Assembly (NCBI RefSeq): GCF_021021435.1
Contig: NZ_JAINWI010000012.1
Location: 1 to 64,000 of the forward strand
Length of the DNA stretch: 64,000 nucleotides
Source: Seohaeicola saemankumensis
GTDB lineage: Bacteria > Pseudomonadota > Alphaproteobacteria > Rhodobacterales > Rhodobacteraceae
Direction of reading: 5' to 3'
Below, one piece after another: positions 8,847-18,911 of this stretch (its first letter is position 1; every line of letters begins with the position of its first letter). Below the pieces are notes generated by a model that made no database searches, was not told the DNA's origin, and saw only the letters and a list, made by a program, of their open reading frames with translations. Both the position numbers and the translations under genes were made by a program.

Positions 8847-8868
8847 TTTCTTCTTGCCCCAAATATCC
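8847..8868 (-). repeat. dispersed intergenic motif, copy 1b
   Basis: The plus strand reads TTTCTTCTTGCC, CC, AAATATCC, the reverse complement of copy 1a about 145 bases away. It lies just downstream of the tgt stop. Confidence 0.7.
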
Positions 8869-8889
8869 AATCCGATCGCTCCGGAAGGC

Positions 8890-10056
<1,167 letters not shown>

Positions 10057-10109
10057 CTATGGGACGTTTTGCGCCAAAAGCCAAGACAGCCGGCAGGGCG
10101 GAGTGGCGC

Positions 10110-10247
10110 TTACTTCACGGATTTGCCACCAACCGACAGATTGGCCTTGCCCGCACCGGAATTGGCGGTGGCCAGCACTTTCGGCTTTTCCTGCTTGGGT
10201 TTCTTGATCTCTTTGTTGCCTTTGGTCTTGTTGCCTTTTTTGGACAT
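10110..10247 (-). CDS. 45-residue Lys/Gly-rich small protein
   Basis: MSKKGNKTKG start, then NKEIKKPKQEKPKV and a Gly/Ser/Lys end closing with GGKSVK. AAGGAACCGGTC lies before the ATG (GGAA about eight bases upstream). The protein is strongly basic and likely unstructured, so it could bind RNA or ribosomes, but this is inference from composition only. It is too short for most gene finders yet has a clean start, ribosome site and stop. Confidence 0.6.
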   Translation of the reverse strand: MSKKGNKTKGNKEIKKPKQEKPKVLATANSGAGKANLSVGGKSVK

Positions 10248-10556
10248 GACCGGTTCCTTCCGGCTGAATCTCCGCGCGGCTTATGCCCTGCGGATCGAAC
10301 CCCGCCCCGTCAGCACGTGACCCCGCACAAGAACGGGGGCGCAGGCTGGTGCATTCAAAAAGGGCAGGACAGAGTTGACCACGCTGCGCCGGAACAGCCC
10401 GGCAAGACAGCGCGTAGCCTCAAGATATGCCTCCCGCGGTGCCGTTACAAGCAGACAGGCTGTGTGTCTGTGCATGTGCGCCGGCACTGGACGAATCCGG
10501 TCCCTATCCTTATATGTTCAGTCAGGAAATCCGCAGGACAGATCGCAGGACAGACC
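10248..10556. other. divergent intergenic region
   Basis: About 310 bases between the leftward 45-residue gene and the rightward sufT-like gene. It should contain promoters for both. I see no conserved RNA element or convincing ORF; the 68-codon frame on the minus strand here (10281-10487) has no recognisable content. Confidence 0.4.
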
Positions 10557-10919
10557 ATGACCCAGAATGCCGAACCCCTTGAAGGCACGCCGCTGATCGC
10601 GCCCTCCAGCACCGACCATCCGATGTACGAGGATGTGGTCGCCGCGTGCCGGTCGGTCTATGACCCTGAAATTCCGGTGAATATCTACGATCTGGGGCTG
10701 GTCTATACCATCGACATCAATCCCGAGAACGAGGTCAAGGTCATCATGTCCCTGACCGCACCGGGTTGTCCCGTCGCAGGCGAGATGCCCGGCTGGGTGG
10801 CCGATGCGATCGAGCCTTTGCCCGGCATCAAGCATGTCGATGTCGAACTCACATGGGAGCCACAATGGGGCATGGACATGATGAGTGACGAAGCGCGGCT
10901 GGAACTCGGATTCATGTAA
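10557..10919 (+). CDS. sufT: SufT/MIP18-family (DUF59) Fe-S assembly protein
   Basis: 120 residues from the ATG at 10557. The DUF59 fold is recognised by the segment VYDPEIPVNIYDLGLVYTI (about 38-56) and the cysteine in LTAPGCPVAG, the usual MIP18 active cysteine. The C-terminus contains LTWEPQWGMDMMSDEARLEL, the standard ending of SufT-like proteins. The family helps mature [4Fe-4S] proteins. It is followed 55 bases later by an A-type carrier, consistent with a small Fe-S assembly unit separate from a main suf operon. Confidence 0.9.
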   Translation: MTQNAEPLEGTPLIAPSSTDHPMYEDVVAACRSVYDPEIPVNIYDLGLVYTIDINPENEVKVIMSLTAPGCPVAGEMPGWVADAIEPLPGIKHVDVELTWEPQWGMDMMSDEARLELGFM

Positions 10920-10974
10920 TCGCGCGGAAGTGATCCTTGCGAAAGGGTCCACCGCAGACCGAAAGGCAGGAACA

Positions 10975-11355
10975 ATGTTCGCCATACCCGGAAAACAGGC
11001 CGTGACGATCACGGAGACTGCGGCAAAGCAAATCGCCCGCCTGATGCAGAAGGACGGCCATATGGGCCTGCGCATCGGCGTCAAGAAGGGGGGCTGCGCC
11101 GGAATGGAATACACGATGGAATACGCCGCCGAGATCAACCCGATGGACGAGGTGGTGGAACAGGACGGCGCGCGCGTGATGATCGCACCCATGGCGCAGA
11201 TGTTCCTGTTCGGCACGCAGATCGACTATCAGACCTCGCTGCTGGAATCGGGGTTCAAATTCAACAACCCCAATGTCGAGGATGCCTGCGGATGCGGCGA
11301 ATCGATCAAGTTCAAGGATGTCGAGGCGTTGGCCGCGGAACGCGAAGGCCAGTAA
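10975..11355 (+). CDS. A-type Fe-S carrier (IscA/SufA/ErpA family)
   Basis: 126 residues from the ATG at 10975, preceded by GAAAGGCAGGAAC. The three cluster cysteines are visible: one in KKGGCAGMEY (about 42) and two in the C-terminal DACGCGES motif (about 104-106). The HesB/YadR fold covers almost the whole length. It delivers Fe-S clusters to apoproteins. Its neighbour SufT-like gene supports this role. Which subfamily (SufA or IscA) cannot be told from the sequence alone. Confidence 0.92.
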   Translation: MFAIPGKQAVTITETAAKQIARLMQKDGHMGLRIGVKKGGCAGMEYTMEYAAEINPMDEVVEQDGARVMIAPMAQMFLFGTQIDYQTSLLESGFKFNNPNVEDACGCGESIKFKDVEALAAEREGQ

Positions 11356-11435
11356 GCGCGCGCCCTGCCCCTTCTATCTGGCACTGCCGCCCTCTCGTCT
11401 GTAAGACAGACAGGCAATGACAGGGAGGCGAGTGG

Positions 11436-12191
11436 ATGCGGCGTAGACTGGCGGCAGGCAACTGGAAAATGAACGGCCGGTTGGCCGATCTGGATCAACT
11501 GGCTAAAATCGCCTCGGCATATCCCGATCCGGCTTGCGATATGTTGCTTTGCCTGCCCGCAACCCTGATCCATACAGCGGCGGCCCGCCTGTCAGACACA
11601 TCCGTGATGGTCGGCGCACAGGATTGCCATTGCGCGGCATCAGGCGCGCATACCGGCGATATTTCCGCTGTCCAACTGGCGGATGCAGGCGCGCGGGCTG
11701 TCATTGTCGGACATTCTGAACGGCGCGCCGATCACAGCGAGACAAACGGGACTGTCTGCGCCAAGGCTTTAGCTGCGCATGGTGCAGGCCTGACCGCCGT
11801 GATCTGTCTGGGCGAGACACTGGCCGAACGCGACGCGGGCCGCACATTGGATGTGATCGGAGCGCAGCTTGCGGCGTCAGTGCCGGAGGCGGCTGGGGCA
11901 GAGAATACCGTGATCGCCTATGAACCGGTCTGGGCCATCGGCAGCGGGCGAAGCGCCACATCGGACCAGATCGCGCAGGTGCATGCCTTCCTGCGCGCCG
12001 GATTGGTGGAACGTTTTGGCACGCAGACCGGAACCGCGATCCGCCTGCTCTATGGTGGATCGGTCAAACCCGACAATGCCACCGAGATTTTCGCTATTCC
12101 CGAAGTGGATGGCGCACTTGTGGGCGGGGCCAGCCTGACAGCAGATGATTTCTGCCCTATTTTGGCGGCTTTGGCGGCTGCGCAGGACTAG
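11436..12191 (+). CDS. tpiA: triosephosphate isomerase
   Basis: 251 residues, standard TIM length. It interconverts dihydroxyacetone phosphate and glyceraldehyde 3-phosphate in the cytoplasm. Signatures: AAGNWKMNG near the start (catalytic Lys), the histidine segment VIVGHSERR (about 90-98), the catalytic glutamate in AYEPVWAIGSG (about 163) and the phosphate loop LLYGGSVKPDN (about 205). GGGAGGCGAGTGG lies before the ATG. It stands alone, about 80 bases after the Fe-S carrier. Confidence 0.97.
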   Translation: MRRRLAAGNWKMNGRLADLDQLAKIASAYPDPACDMLLCLPATLIHTAAARLSDTSVMVGAQDCHCAASGAHTGDISAVQLADAGARAVIVGHSERRADHSETNGTVCAKALAAHGAGLTAVICLGETLAERDAGRTLDVIGAQLAASVPEAAGAENTVIAYEPVWAIGSGRSATSDQIAQVHAFLRAGLVERFGTQTGTAIRLLYGGSVKPDNATEIFAIPEVDGALVGGASLTADDFCPILAALAAAQD

Positions 12192-12336
12192 GGCAGTTTG
12201 TCGTCGCCACATTATCTGGTGCATCCGGTTGCCACACCATCCGCAAACCGCCGCCCCATAGGGCGGGACCGGCGGCTATGCGGCGGCGCTGCGCGCCTTG
12301 ATTCAGCGTGCTGTCGCCAAGGTTCGCATTGCAATT

Positions 12337-12366
12337 AAAAAAGGGGCCTGACGGCCCCTTTTTGTT
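12337..12366. terminator. bidirectional intrinsic terminator
   Basis: AAAAAAGGGGCC, TGAC loop, GGCCCCTTTTT. T-runs follow the stem in both directions (TTTTTGTTTC rightward, TTTTTTAATT leftward), so it can end both tpiA and the leftward TRAP operon, whose last gene stops 24 bases away. Confidence 0.9.
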
Positions 12367-12389
12367 TCTTCAGAAAGGATAGGGCCCCG

Positions 12390-13766
12390 CTAACGCACCA
12401 GTATCTCCGGCCCCATCATCATTGTCGGCAACCATGTCGAGATGATCGGGATATAGGTGATCATGATCAGGAAGACGAAGAGCACGGCCAAGAACGGCAG
12501 TGCCGCACGCACGACGCGCATCATCGGCATACCCGCAACGCCCGAGGTCACGAAGAGGTTCAGACCCACCGGCGGCGTGATCATCCCGATTTCCATGTTC
12601 ACCACCATGATGATGCCCAGATGGATCGGGTCGATCCCCAACTCCATCGCGATCGGGAACACCAGCGGGGCCACGATCACGATCAGACCCGACGGTTCCA
12701 TGAACTGGCCGCCGATCAGCAGGATCACGTTGACGATCACAAGGAACATCACCGGACCGAAACCTGCCGCCAGCATCGCACCTGCGATCTGTTGGGGGAT
12801 CTGCTCGTCCGTCAGCACGTGTTTCAGGATCAGCGCATTGGCGATGATGAACATCAGCGTGACGGTCAGCTTGCCGGATTCAAACAGCGTGTCGCGCATG
12901 TCGCGGTGAAAGAACGAAGTCACCAGCGCAATCGGCTTGTCCAGCAGGGTCAGGTTGCGCTCGCCCTCGGGGCGGGCAAGCGGGCCCATGTCGCGGTAGA
13001 CAAAGAAGGCAATGAAGAACGCATAGACCGCCGCCACCGCTGCCGCCTCTGTGGGTGTAAAGATACCGCCATAGATACCGCCCAAAATGATCACGATCAG
13101 CATCAAGCCGAAACCGGCATCGCGGCCCGACCGCCAGACCTCGCCCCAACCCAGCCAGTCACCTTTGGGCAGGTTGCGGACCCGTGCGATCACGTAGATC
13201 GTCAGCATCAGCATGAAGCCCGCCAAAAGGCCCGGAATGACGCCTGCAAGGAACATCCGGCCGACAGACACATCCGTGGCCGAGGCATAGACCACCATCA
13301 CGATAGAGGGCGGGATCAGGATGCCCAACGTGCCCGCCACCGCGATCACACCGGCGGCGAAATCACGCGTGTAGCCCACCTGCCGCATACCGGCGATCAC
13401 GATTGTCCCGATAGCAACCACCGTAGCAGGGCTGGAGCCGGAAAGAGCCGCGAACATCATACAGGCAAAGACGCCCGCAATCGCCAGTCCGCCCGGCAAA
13501 TGGCCCACCAGCGCGATAGAGAAGCGGATGATCCGCCGTGCCACGCCACCTGTCGACATGAAGCTGGAAGCCAGCACGAAGAACGGGATCGCCAGCAGCG
13601 TGTAATGCCCTGCCATTCCGTTATAGAGCGAGGCCGCCACCGCTGCGAGGGATGTATCGCTGAGCGCCAGCATGAACAGGATGGACGACAGGCCCAGCGA
13701 GACCGCAATCGGCACGCCGATCAGCATCAGTCCGATCACCATCGTAAAGAGGATAAAGACGTCCAT
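12390..13766 (-). CDS. dctM: TRAP transporter large permease (DctM type)
   Basis: 458 residues, almost entirely hydrophobic with about 12-13 membrane helices. Typical DctM features include the N-terminal PIAVSLGLSS segment and the GITPPVGLNLFVTSG-like motif (here MITPPVGLNLFV) near the C-terminus. It forms the ion-coupled membrane channel of a tripartite TRAP importer with the DctQ protein encoded 3 bases upstream and the DctP binding protein. A hydrophilic insertion around residues 255-305 (cytoplasmic loop) is present. Last gene of the operon, followed by a strong terminator. Confidence 0.95.
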   Translation of the reverse strand: MDVFILFTMVIGLMLIGVPIAVSLGLSSILFMLALSDTSLAAVAASLYNGMAGHYTLLAIPFFVLASSFMSTGGVARRIIRFSIALVGHLPGGLAIAGVFACMMFAALSGSSPATVVAIGTIVIAGMRQVGYTRDFAAGVIAVAGTLGILIPPSIVMVVYASATDVSVGRMFLAGVIPGLLAGFMLMLTIYVIARVRNLPKGDWLGWGEVWRSGRDAGFGLMLIVIILGGIYGGIFTPTEAAAVAAVYAFFIAFFVYRDMGPLARPEGERNLTLLDKPIALVTSFFHRDMRDTLFESGKLTVTLMFIIANALILKHVLTDEQIPQQIAGAMLAAGFGPVMFLVIVNVILLIGGQFMEPSGLIVIVAPLVFPIAMELGIDPIHLGIIMVVNMEIGMITPPVGLNLFVTSGVAGMPMMRVVRAALPFLAVLFVFLIMITYIPIISTWLPTMMMGPEILVR

Positions 13767-13769
13767 GAC

Positions 13770-14462
13770 TTATACCTGACCCTTCCGGTTTTGCGCGATC
13801 TCTTCCAGCGCGTCTTCAACCTCGTGGCTGACGATCATGCTTTGCTGTTCGCCCTTGATGATGCGGATGGTCACCTGAATGATCCGCAACAACAGTAGCG
13901 CGGCAGAGATGGGCAGAATCATGTAGGGGATCATGCGCGGCATCTTGGAGTAGCTTTCGCCCTGGTTGATTGCGTCTTCCAGCCAGCGCAGCCATTCCAG
14001 CATCGGCACCTGATCGGTTTCGAAAAACGCGCGGTCGCGTGTGTTGGGATCGAATCCGGTGGGGAACCAGTGCCCGGTCGTCTGCTGCAAACCGGCGAAG
14101 GGTGCCCAATAATCCCATGCACCCTTGGCAATCAGCAGCGCATAGAGCAGACAAAAGCCCGCAGCCATCAGCGCCAGGACATAGCGCGCACGCGGCGAGA
14201 CGATCGAGATGATTGCATCCACGCCAAGATTGGCTGTCACCTTAAACGCATAAGTCATCCCGAACAGGACAAGCCATGCAAACAGGACCAGCACGACCTC
14301 CAGCCCCCAGATCACCATCGAGTTGAAGACGTAGCGCATGATGACATTGACGAAGGTCAGCAGCGTCATCAGCCCCAGAAGCACGGCAATGACCGTTTCT
14401 TCCAGTTCATGCACGGCCTTCCCCAGCATGCCGCGCGGCTCGTATCGGCCAGGCCCAGACAT
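13770..14462 (-). CDS. dctQ: TRAP transporter small permease (DctQ type)
   Basis: 230 residues, longer than the usual 160-180. Four membrane helices are expected and visible near 20-42, 52-72, 90-112 and 175-195. The characteristic VNVIMRYVFN motif lies in helix 1. Between helices 3 and 4 there is an extra periplasmic loop of about 50 residues (WAPFAGLQQTTGHWFPTGFD and beyond), seen in DctQ proteins of the C4-dicarboxylate-like group. Three bases separate it from dctM. Confidence 0.92.
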   Translation of the reverse strand: MSGPGRYEPRGMLGKAVHELEETVIAVLLGLMTLLTFVNVIMRYVFNSMVIWGLEVVLVLFAWLVLFGMTYAFKVTANLGVDAIISIVSPRARYVLALMAAGFCLLYALLIAKGAWDYWAPFAGLQQTTGHWFPTGFDPNTRDRAFFETDQVPMLEWLRWLEDAINQGESYSKMPRMIPYMILPISAALLLLRIIQVTIRIIKGEQQSMIVSHEVEDALEEIAQNRKGQV

Positions 14463-14548
14463 TGGCGGTCCCCCTGAATTGTTGTGTAAACCGGTAAAAT
14501 CGCGGGATGCGCCCGATCAGGCGCATCCCTGTCCGGTAACCCTGCGGA

Positions 14549-15544
14549 TTACTGGTTGAAGGTCTGTGCGGCGGCGATGTTGTCGGCGCCCACTTCTTCT
14601 TCGAACTGCGCCCAGACGGGCTTCATCGCTTCAACCCATGCAGCGCGCTGCTCGGGTGTCAGTTCGACGATGGTGCTGCCGGCATCCAGAATTGCCTGAC
14701 GGGCCTGGTTGTCGACTTCCAGAACAGCAGCGTTACGCTCGGCTGTGACTTCGTCGAGGATGGTTTTCAACTGGTCGCGCACATCGGCGTCCAGCGATTC
14801 CCACCAGTCAACGCTGGTCACAACCATGTAGTCGATGATGCCGTGGTTGGTCTCGGTGATACCGTCCTGCACTTCAAAGAACTTCTGGCCATAGATGTTG
14901 GACCAGCTGTTTTCCTGACCGTCGACAACGCCCGTCTGCAGCGCGCCGTAAACCTCGGCAAAGGCCATCGGCTGTGCGGTGGCCCCCAGCGCGTTCATCT
15001 GCGCGACCAGCACGTCGGAAGGCTGCACGCGGAATTTCAGACCGGCGGCATCCTCGGGCATGATCAGCGGCTTGTTGGCCGAAAACTGCTTCATCCCGTT
15101 ATGCCAGAAGCCCATACCCAGAACGCCGCGACGGGTCATCGACTGCAGCATTTCCTGTCCGGTTCCCGATGCCTGGAACGCGTCGACGGCTGCGATGTCC
15201 TTGAACATGAAGGGCAGGTCAAACAGGCGGAACGCCTTGGTGATCGGCTCGAACAGCGACAGCGACGGAGCGGCGAACTGAACGTCACCCTGCAGCATGG
15301 CTTCCAGCACTTTCTCGTCGGTATAAAGCGTCGAGTTGGGGAACACTTCCATGCAGGCCTTGCCGTCCATCTCGGCGTTCACGCGCTCGGCGAGCAGCGT
15401 GGCAGCAATCCCTTTGGGGTGCTTGTCCGAGTTGGTCACATGGCTGAACTTGATGACGATCTCGCCGTCGTCGCAAGCTGCAACTGCAGCCCCTGCGGTG
15501 ACGGTCAGGGCCAGAGCCGTGGCGGCTGTTGTCAGGAATTTCAT
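14549..15544 (-). CDS. dctP: TRAP transporter periplasmic solute-binding protein (DctP type)
   Basis: 331 residues from ATG 15544, chosen because GGGAGGAG lies nine bases upstream and the protein then starts with a clean signal peptide (MKFLTTAATALALTV, cleavage after AVA). DctP-family features: KFSHVTNSDKHPKG near the mature start, the FRVQPSDVLV segment and the arginine that binds substrate carboxylates (about 170), and VDGQENSWSNIY. The substrate is likely a C4-dicarboxylate such as malate, succinate or fumarate, judged from family resemblance and the adjacent DctB/DctD-like pair. The longer upstream open frame is not expected to be translated. Confidence 0.93.
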   Translation of the reverse strand: MKFLTTAATALALTVTAGAAVAACDDGEIVIKFSHVTNSDKHPKGIAATLLAERVNAEMDGKACMEVFPNSTLYTDEKVLEAMLQGDVQFAAPSLSLFEPITKAFRLFDLPFMFKDIAAVDAFQASGTGQEMLQSMTRRGVLGMGFWHNGMKQFSANKPLIMPEDAAGLKFRVQPSDVLVAQMNALGATAQPMAFAEVYGALQTGVVDGQENSWSNIYGQKFFEVQDGITETNHGIIDYMVVTSVDWWESLDADVRDQLKTILDEVTAERNAAVLEVDNQARQAILDAGSTIVELTPEQRAAWVEAMKPVWAQFEEEVGADNIAAAQTFNQ

Positions 15545-15733
15545 AGGTCTCTCCTCCCAGAATTGAGACATTGCAATTGGCGCCCCGAACCGAGGCACTG
15601 CGATGCAAACTCTGACCTCGATCACACAGCACTCAAGGGAATGTGCACTTTCTTGTGGCGATTCGATAAAAGGCAGGTTTTGCAGGGGCTTGGCTATGCA
15701 GCCCGCACATGGCAGCCATGCTTGCGAAAGCGG

Positions 15734-15785
15734 CTGTGCGGATTTCCGCACAGGTTCAGGCGGTATTTTGCGGAAATCCGCACAG
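15734..15785. promoter_or_regulatory. paired palindromic operator upstream of dctP
   Basis: Two near-perfect palindromes, CTGTGCGGATTTCCGCACAG at 15734-15753 and TTGCGGAAATCCGCACAG at 15768-15785, with centres about 32 bases (three helical turns) apart; the two together also form a 19-base inverted repeat. They lie about 190-250 bases before the dctP start, in the gap after the response-regulator gene. The arrangement is that of an enhancer for the DctD-like regulator encoded next door; binding itself is inferred. Confidence 0.75.
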
Positions 15786-15849
15786 CCCCTGACCGAATCG
15801 GTCTACTGATTCGGTCTGTGTCGCGCGGATACGTCTTACCGTGACGCGC

Positions 15850-17088
15850 CTAGCGGAAATCCTCGGCCCGCAGACCGTAGCGCGCCAGCTTGTCATAAAA
15901 CGTCTTGCGCGGCAGCTTCAGATCGCGCGCGGCCTCGACCGCGCGACCCTGTTGACGGCGAAGCGCCGCCACCAGCAAAGAGCGTTCCACCTGCGCCATT
16001 TGCGCGGCCAGCCCAAGGCCGGGACTGGCCGCTGTCTCGACCCCTTTTCCCTCGGCCAGACCCAGCGCGAAACGCATTGCTGCGGACATCAACGCCCGCG
16101 CGTTGCCGGGCCAGTCCTGCGCCATCAGCGCCCCGATCACCTCGGGCTCGATCGAGGGCGGCGTCAGACCCGCCTGTTCACTGGCCAAAGCGACATAATG
16201 CCGGAACAGCACCGGAATATCCTCGCGCCGCTCGGACAGGGCAGGAATACGGACGGGGCTGACATCCAGCCGGTAATAAAGATCGGGGTTCACGCGCCCT
16301 TTTGCCACCAGCGCAGGCAGATCGGCACTGCTGCCGACGATAAGACGCACGGTGCCTTCCTGTTCCAGATAGTCCAGCAAGGCGAATTGGGTCTCGGCGG
16401 GCATCGCGCCCAACTCGTCCAGAAACAGGCTGCCGCCACTGGCAGCGTCAAGCGCCACGCCCAATCCTGCGGGGTCCAGCCCCGCCGCTGGGGTTTTGAC
16501 GAATGACCCCTTGGCCTGCACCGAACTCAGATGGATCACCTCGGCCACTTTGGAAATCCCGCTACCAGGCGGACCACTGACCAGCACCTCGGCCTTGGTG
16601 CGTGCCACGGCCCGCACACGGTCACGCAGGGCCACGGCCATTTGGGACGTGCCAAACAGCATCCTTGCCGCTGGATCACCCGCTTCCAGTTGCGCCTTGA
16701 GGCGGCGGTTCTCCAGCACCAGCGCGCGGGTTTTCAGCGCGCGCTCGACCTCGGCCAGCAGATCGACGGCAGCACAGGGCTTTTCCAGAAAGCTGAAAGC
16801 GCCCTGCCCCATGGCGCGCACCGCCATCGGGATATCGCCCTCGCCGGTCAGCAGGATCACCGGCAGGTCTGGGTCCAGCTTTTGTGTATGTTCCAGCAGA
16901 AAAAAACCGTCTCGCCCCGGCATGCGGATATCAGACAGCACGATCCCCTCGAACCCGTCCGAGATGTGATCCTTGGCCTCGATGAAACTGCCGGTGCAAT
17001 GCGGGTTCAGATCGGCCAGTTCCAGCGTCTGCGCCAGCGCCTCGCGCACGGCGATATCGTCATCCACGATCAGCACACGCCGGATCAT
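15850..17088 (-). CDS. DctD-like response regulator with degenerate AAA+ domain
   Basis: 412 residues. Receiver domain (1-120) with the phospho-acceptor aspartate in VLSDIRMPGRDGF (about 53) and the acidic pair at DDD near residue 8. The central domain (about 140-330) has the NtrC fold, including GGSLFLDELG (Walker B region) and the R-finger region YYRLDVSPVRIPALSERREDI, but the Walker A loop reads GPPGSGISK, without the usual GK-S/T, and no GAFTGA loop is visible. The C-terminus is a Fis-type HTH (VEAARDLKLPRKTFYDKLARYG). It is therefore probably a TRAP-operon regulator that cannot activate sigma-54 in the classical way. Overlaps the kinase gene by four bases. Confidence 0.85.
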   Translation of the reverse strand: MIRRVLIVDDDIAVREALAQTLELADLNPHCTGSFIEAKDHISDGFEGIVLSDIRMPGRDGFFLLEHTQKLDPDLPVILLTGEGDIPMAVRAMGQGAFSFLEKPCAAVDLLAEVERALKTRALVLENRRLKAQLEAGDPAARMLFGTSQMAVALRDRVRAVARTKAEVLVSGPPGSGISKVAEVIHLSSVQAKGSFVKTPAAGLDPAGLGVALDAASGGSLFLDELGAMPAETQFALLDYLEQEGTVRLIVGSSADLPALVAKGRVNPDLYYRLDVSPVRIPALSERREDIPVLFRHYVALASEQAGLTPPSIEPEVIGALMAQDWPGNARALMSAAMRFALGLAEGKGVETAASPGLGLAAQMAQVERSLLVAALRRQQGRAVEAARDLKLPRKTFYDKLARYGLRAEDFR

Positions 17089-18851
17089 TCCGCAGCCTCG
17101 GCTGTTGCGGCAAGAGTATCGGCAGGCGTCAGTTCGACCGTAAAGACCGCCCCGCCTCCGGCCCTGTTGCGGCCACGGATCGCGCCGCCGAAACTTTGCA
17201 CCAACCCGTAAGAGATCGACAGCCCCAGCCCCATGCCCTCGGCAGCACCGACGGCCTTTGTGGTATAGAACGGCTCGAATATCTTTTCAGGCTCCTCGAT
17301 CCCCGGTCCGGTATCGGCCACCTCCAGCACAACGCGGCCCTCATCGCGGCGCAGGGTCAGGCTGATACGCCGCTCGTCCAGACCGGCCATCGCATCGGCG
17401 GCATTGCCGATCAGGTTCACCACCACCTGCCCCAGCCGCACCTCGCCGCCGATCACATGCACCGGCGCGGGCGGGGTCCAGTCCACCTGCACACCGTCCT
17501 GCTCCAGCCGCGCCTCGGACAACTCCAGCGCGACATTGATCACGCCCACCAGATCGACGCGACCCATCGGCTCGCGTTCCTGCCGCGCAAAGGCGCGCAG
17601 GTTGCGGATGATGCGCCCCATGCGATGCGCCAGATCCCCGATGCGGGTCAGGTTCTGCACTGCCACATCGGTCTTGCCCCGCTCCAGCAGGCCGACACCA
17701 TTCTCGGCATATTGCCGGATCGCCATCAGCGGCTGGTTCAACTCGTGGCTGATCCCCGCGCTCATCTGGCCCAGGGCCGACAGCTTGCCCGCCTGCACCA
17801 GATCGTCCTGCACTTTCTTCAACGCAACCTCGGCGGCGACGCGTTCGGCCACCTCGCGGCGCAGCGCCGTATTGGCGCTCGACAGCTCGCGCGTGCGCTC
17901 GGCCACGCGTCCCTCCAGCCGCGCATTGGCCAGCGCCAGCGTGCGCCGCCGCTCGGTCGCCAGAAACAGCAGTGCGCCGAAAGCCAGACAGACCGCCGCC
18001 ACCAGTCCCGCCTGCAACATCGCAAGACGCCGCGCCGGTTCCACATCGACCAGTGCCTCTGCCCGCATGTTGATCACCGGCAGATCACGCGCCAGATGCA
18101 TGGCGCGGGTCGGGATATAGGGGCTCCAGCTTTCGCGCCAGATTGTGTGCTGGCCTTGCTGCAGGACCGAGAATTCACCCGCCGATCCGTCAGGCGGCGA
18201 CAATCCGATTTCGCCCGACGCACGCCGCCAGAACAGCAATTCCGAACGGTTGGTAATGAAAACCAGCCCGTCTGCGTCGGTAAAGAATACGGGCGGACGC
18301 GCGCCACGCCATTCCGCCTCGACCAGTTCGATATCGACCACCACCATCACCGCCCCGCGCACCCGCGCATCCGGACCAAACAGCGGAGCTGCAAAGGTAT
18401 AGCTGCGCTGCCCGCCTCGCGGGTTGATGCCATGCCCCTCGCCCAAGGCCCCTGTCATGGCGCGCAGGAAATAGTCGCTTTGCGCCAAATCCGGTTCGAC
18501 CATTCCATTGGCCGAGGCCAGCACCCGGCCCGTATTGTCCACCAGTTGCACATCCATCGCGCCTGTCTTGTCCGCAGTGGCAACAAGCACATCCTGCAAA
18601 GCATCCGTCGGTCCCGCATCCAATGCCGCGGACAAGGCCGGATGTGCGGCCATCACCACGGCCAGTTGTTGGTAAAGCTGCAACTGGCCCGTCAGCCGGT
18701 CCGAGGCCAGCAACAGATCGGCCTCGCCGCGCTGCGCCGCCTGATCCAGCGCCTGACGGTAGCCCGCGCGCCAGACCAGTGTCGCAAAAACGGCAACGGC
18801 GCAAAGAAACAGCGCAAGGATCGCAAGGCGGCGTGGCGTGTCATGTCTCAT
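17085..18851 (-). CDS. DctB-like sensor histidine kinase
   Basis: 588 residues. An N-terminal membrane helix (about 9-28), a periplasmic PDC/Cache sensor (about 35-280) and a second helix (about 285-305) precede a short coiled coil, then the HisKA domain with the phospho-accepting histidine in SAGISHELNQPL (about 368) and an HATPase domain with N, G1 (DTGPGIEEPEKIFEPFYT) and G2 (GMGLGLSISYGLV) boxes. The pattern matches DctB, which senses extracellular C4-dicarboxylates and phosphorylates DctD. Its ATGA overlap with the regulator supports a matched pair. It is divergent from the P450 gene with only 60 bases between their starts. Confidence 0.93.
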   Translation of the reverse strand: MRHDTPRRLAILALFLCAVAVFATLVWRAGYRQALDQAAQRGEADLLLASDRLTGQLQLYQQLAVVMAAHPALSAALDAGPTDALQDVLVATADKTGAMDVQLVDNTGRVLASANGMVEPDLAQSDYFLRAMTGALGEGHGINPRGGQRSYTFAAPLFGPDARVRGAVMVVVDIELVEAEWRGARPPVFFTDADGLVFITNRSELLFWRRASGEIGLSPPDGSAGEFSVLQQGQHTIWRESWSPYIPTRAMHLARDLPVINMRAEALVDVEPARRLAMLQAGLVAAVCLAFGALLFLATERRRTLALANARLEGRVAERTRELSSANTALRREVAERVAAEVALKKVQDDLVQAGKLSALGQMSAGISHELNQPLMAIRQYAENGVGLLERGKTDVAVQNLTRIGDLAHRMGRIIRNLRAFARQEREPMGRVDLVGVINVALELSEARLEQDGVQVDWTPPAPVHVIGGEVRLGQVVVNLIGNAADAMAGLDERRISLTLRRDEGRVVLEVADTGPGIEEPEKIFEPFYTTKAVGAAEGMGLGLSISYGLVQSFGGAIRGRNRAGGGAVFTVELTPADTLAATAEAAE

Positions 18852-18911
18852 CGCGTCAATCTATCCGGTCCGCCCTTGTCTTGGCCAGAGGGCTCGGGCA
18901 ACTCTGGCGCC

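Noticed and set aside
10281-10487. 68-codon minus-strand frame in the gap before sufT
   Set aside because: No ribosome site, no family match and poor codon use; left as intergenic.
15572-15587. Possible sigma-54 promoter before dctP (CGG-N10-GC with TTGCA)
   Set aside because: The -24 half is poor, and the adjacent regulator lacks the features needed to activate sigma-54. Kept only as a possibility for testing.
15791-15816. Inverted repeat GACCGAATC ... GATTCGGTC after the response regulator
   Set aside because: No T-run follows in either direction, so a terminator is not supported; role unknown.
17196-18911. Long plus-strand reading frame in front of the P450
   Set aside because: It is antisense to the sensor kinase gene; the P450 starts at ATG 18912 with a normal N-terminus.
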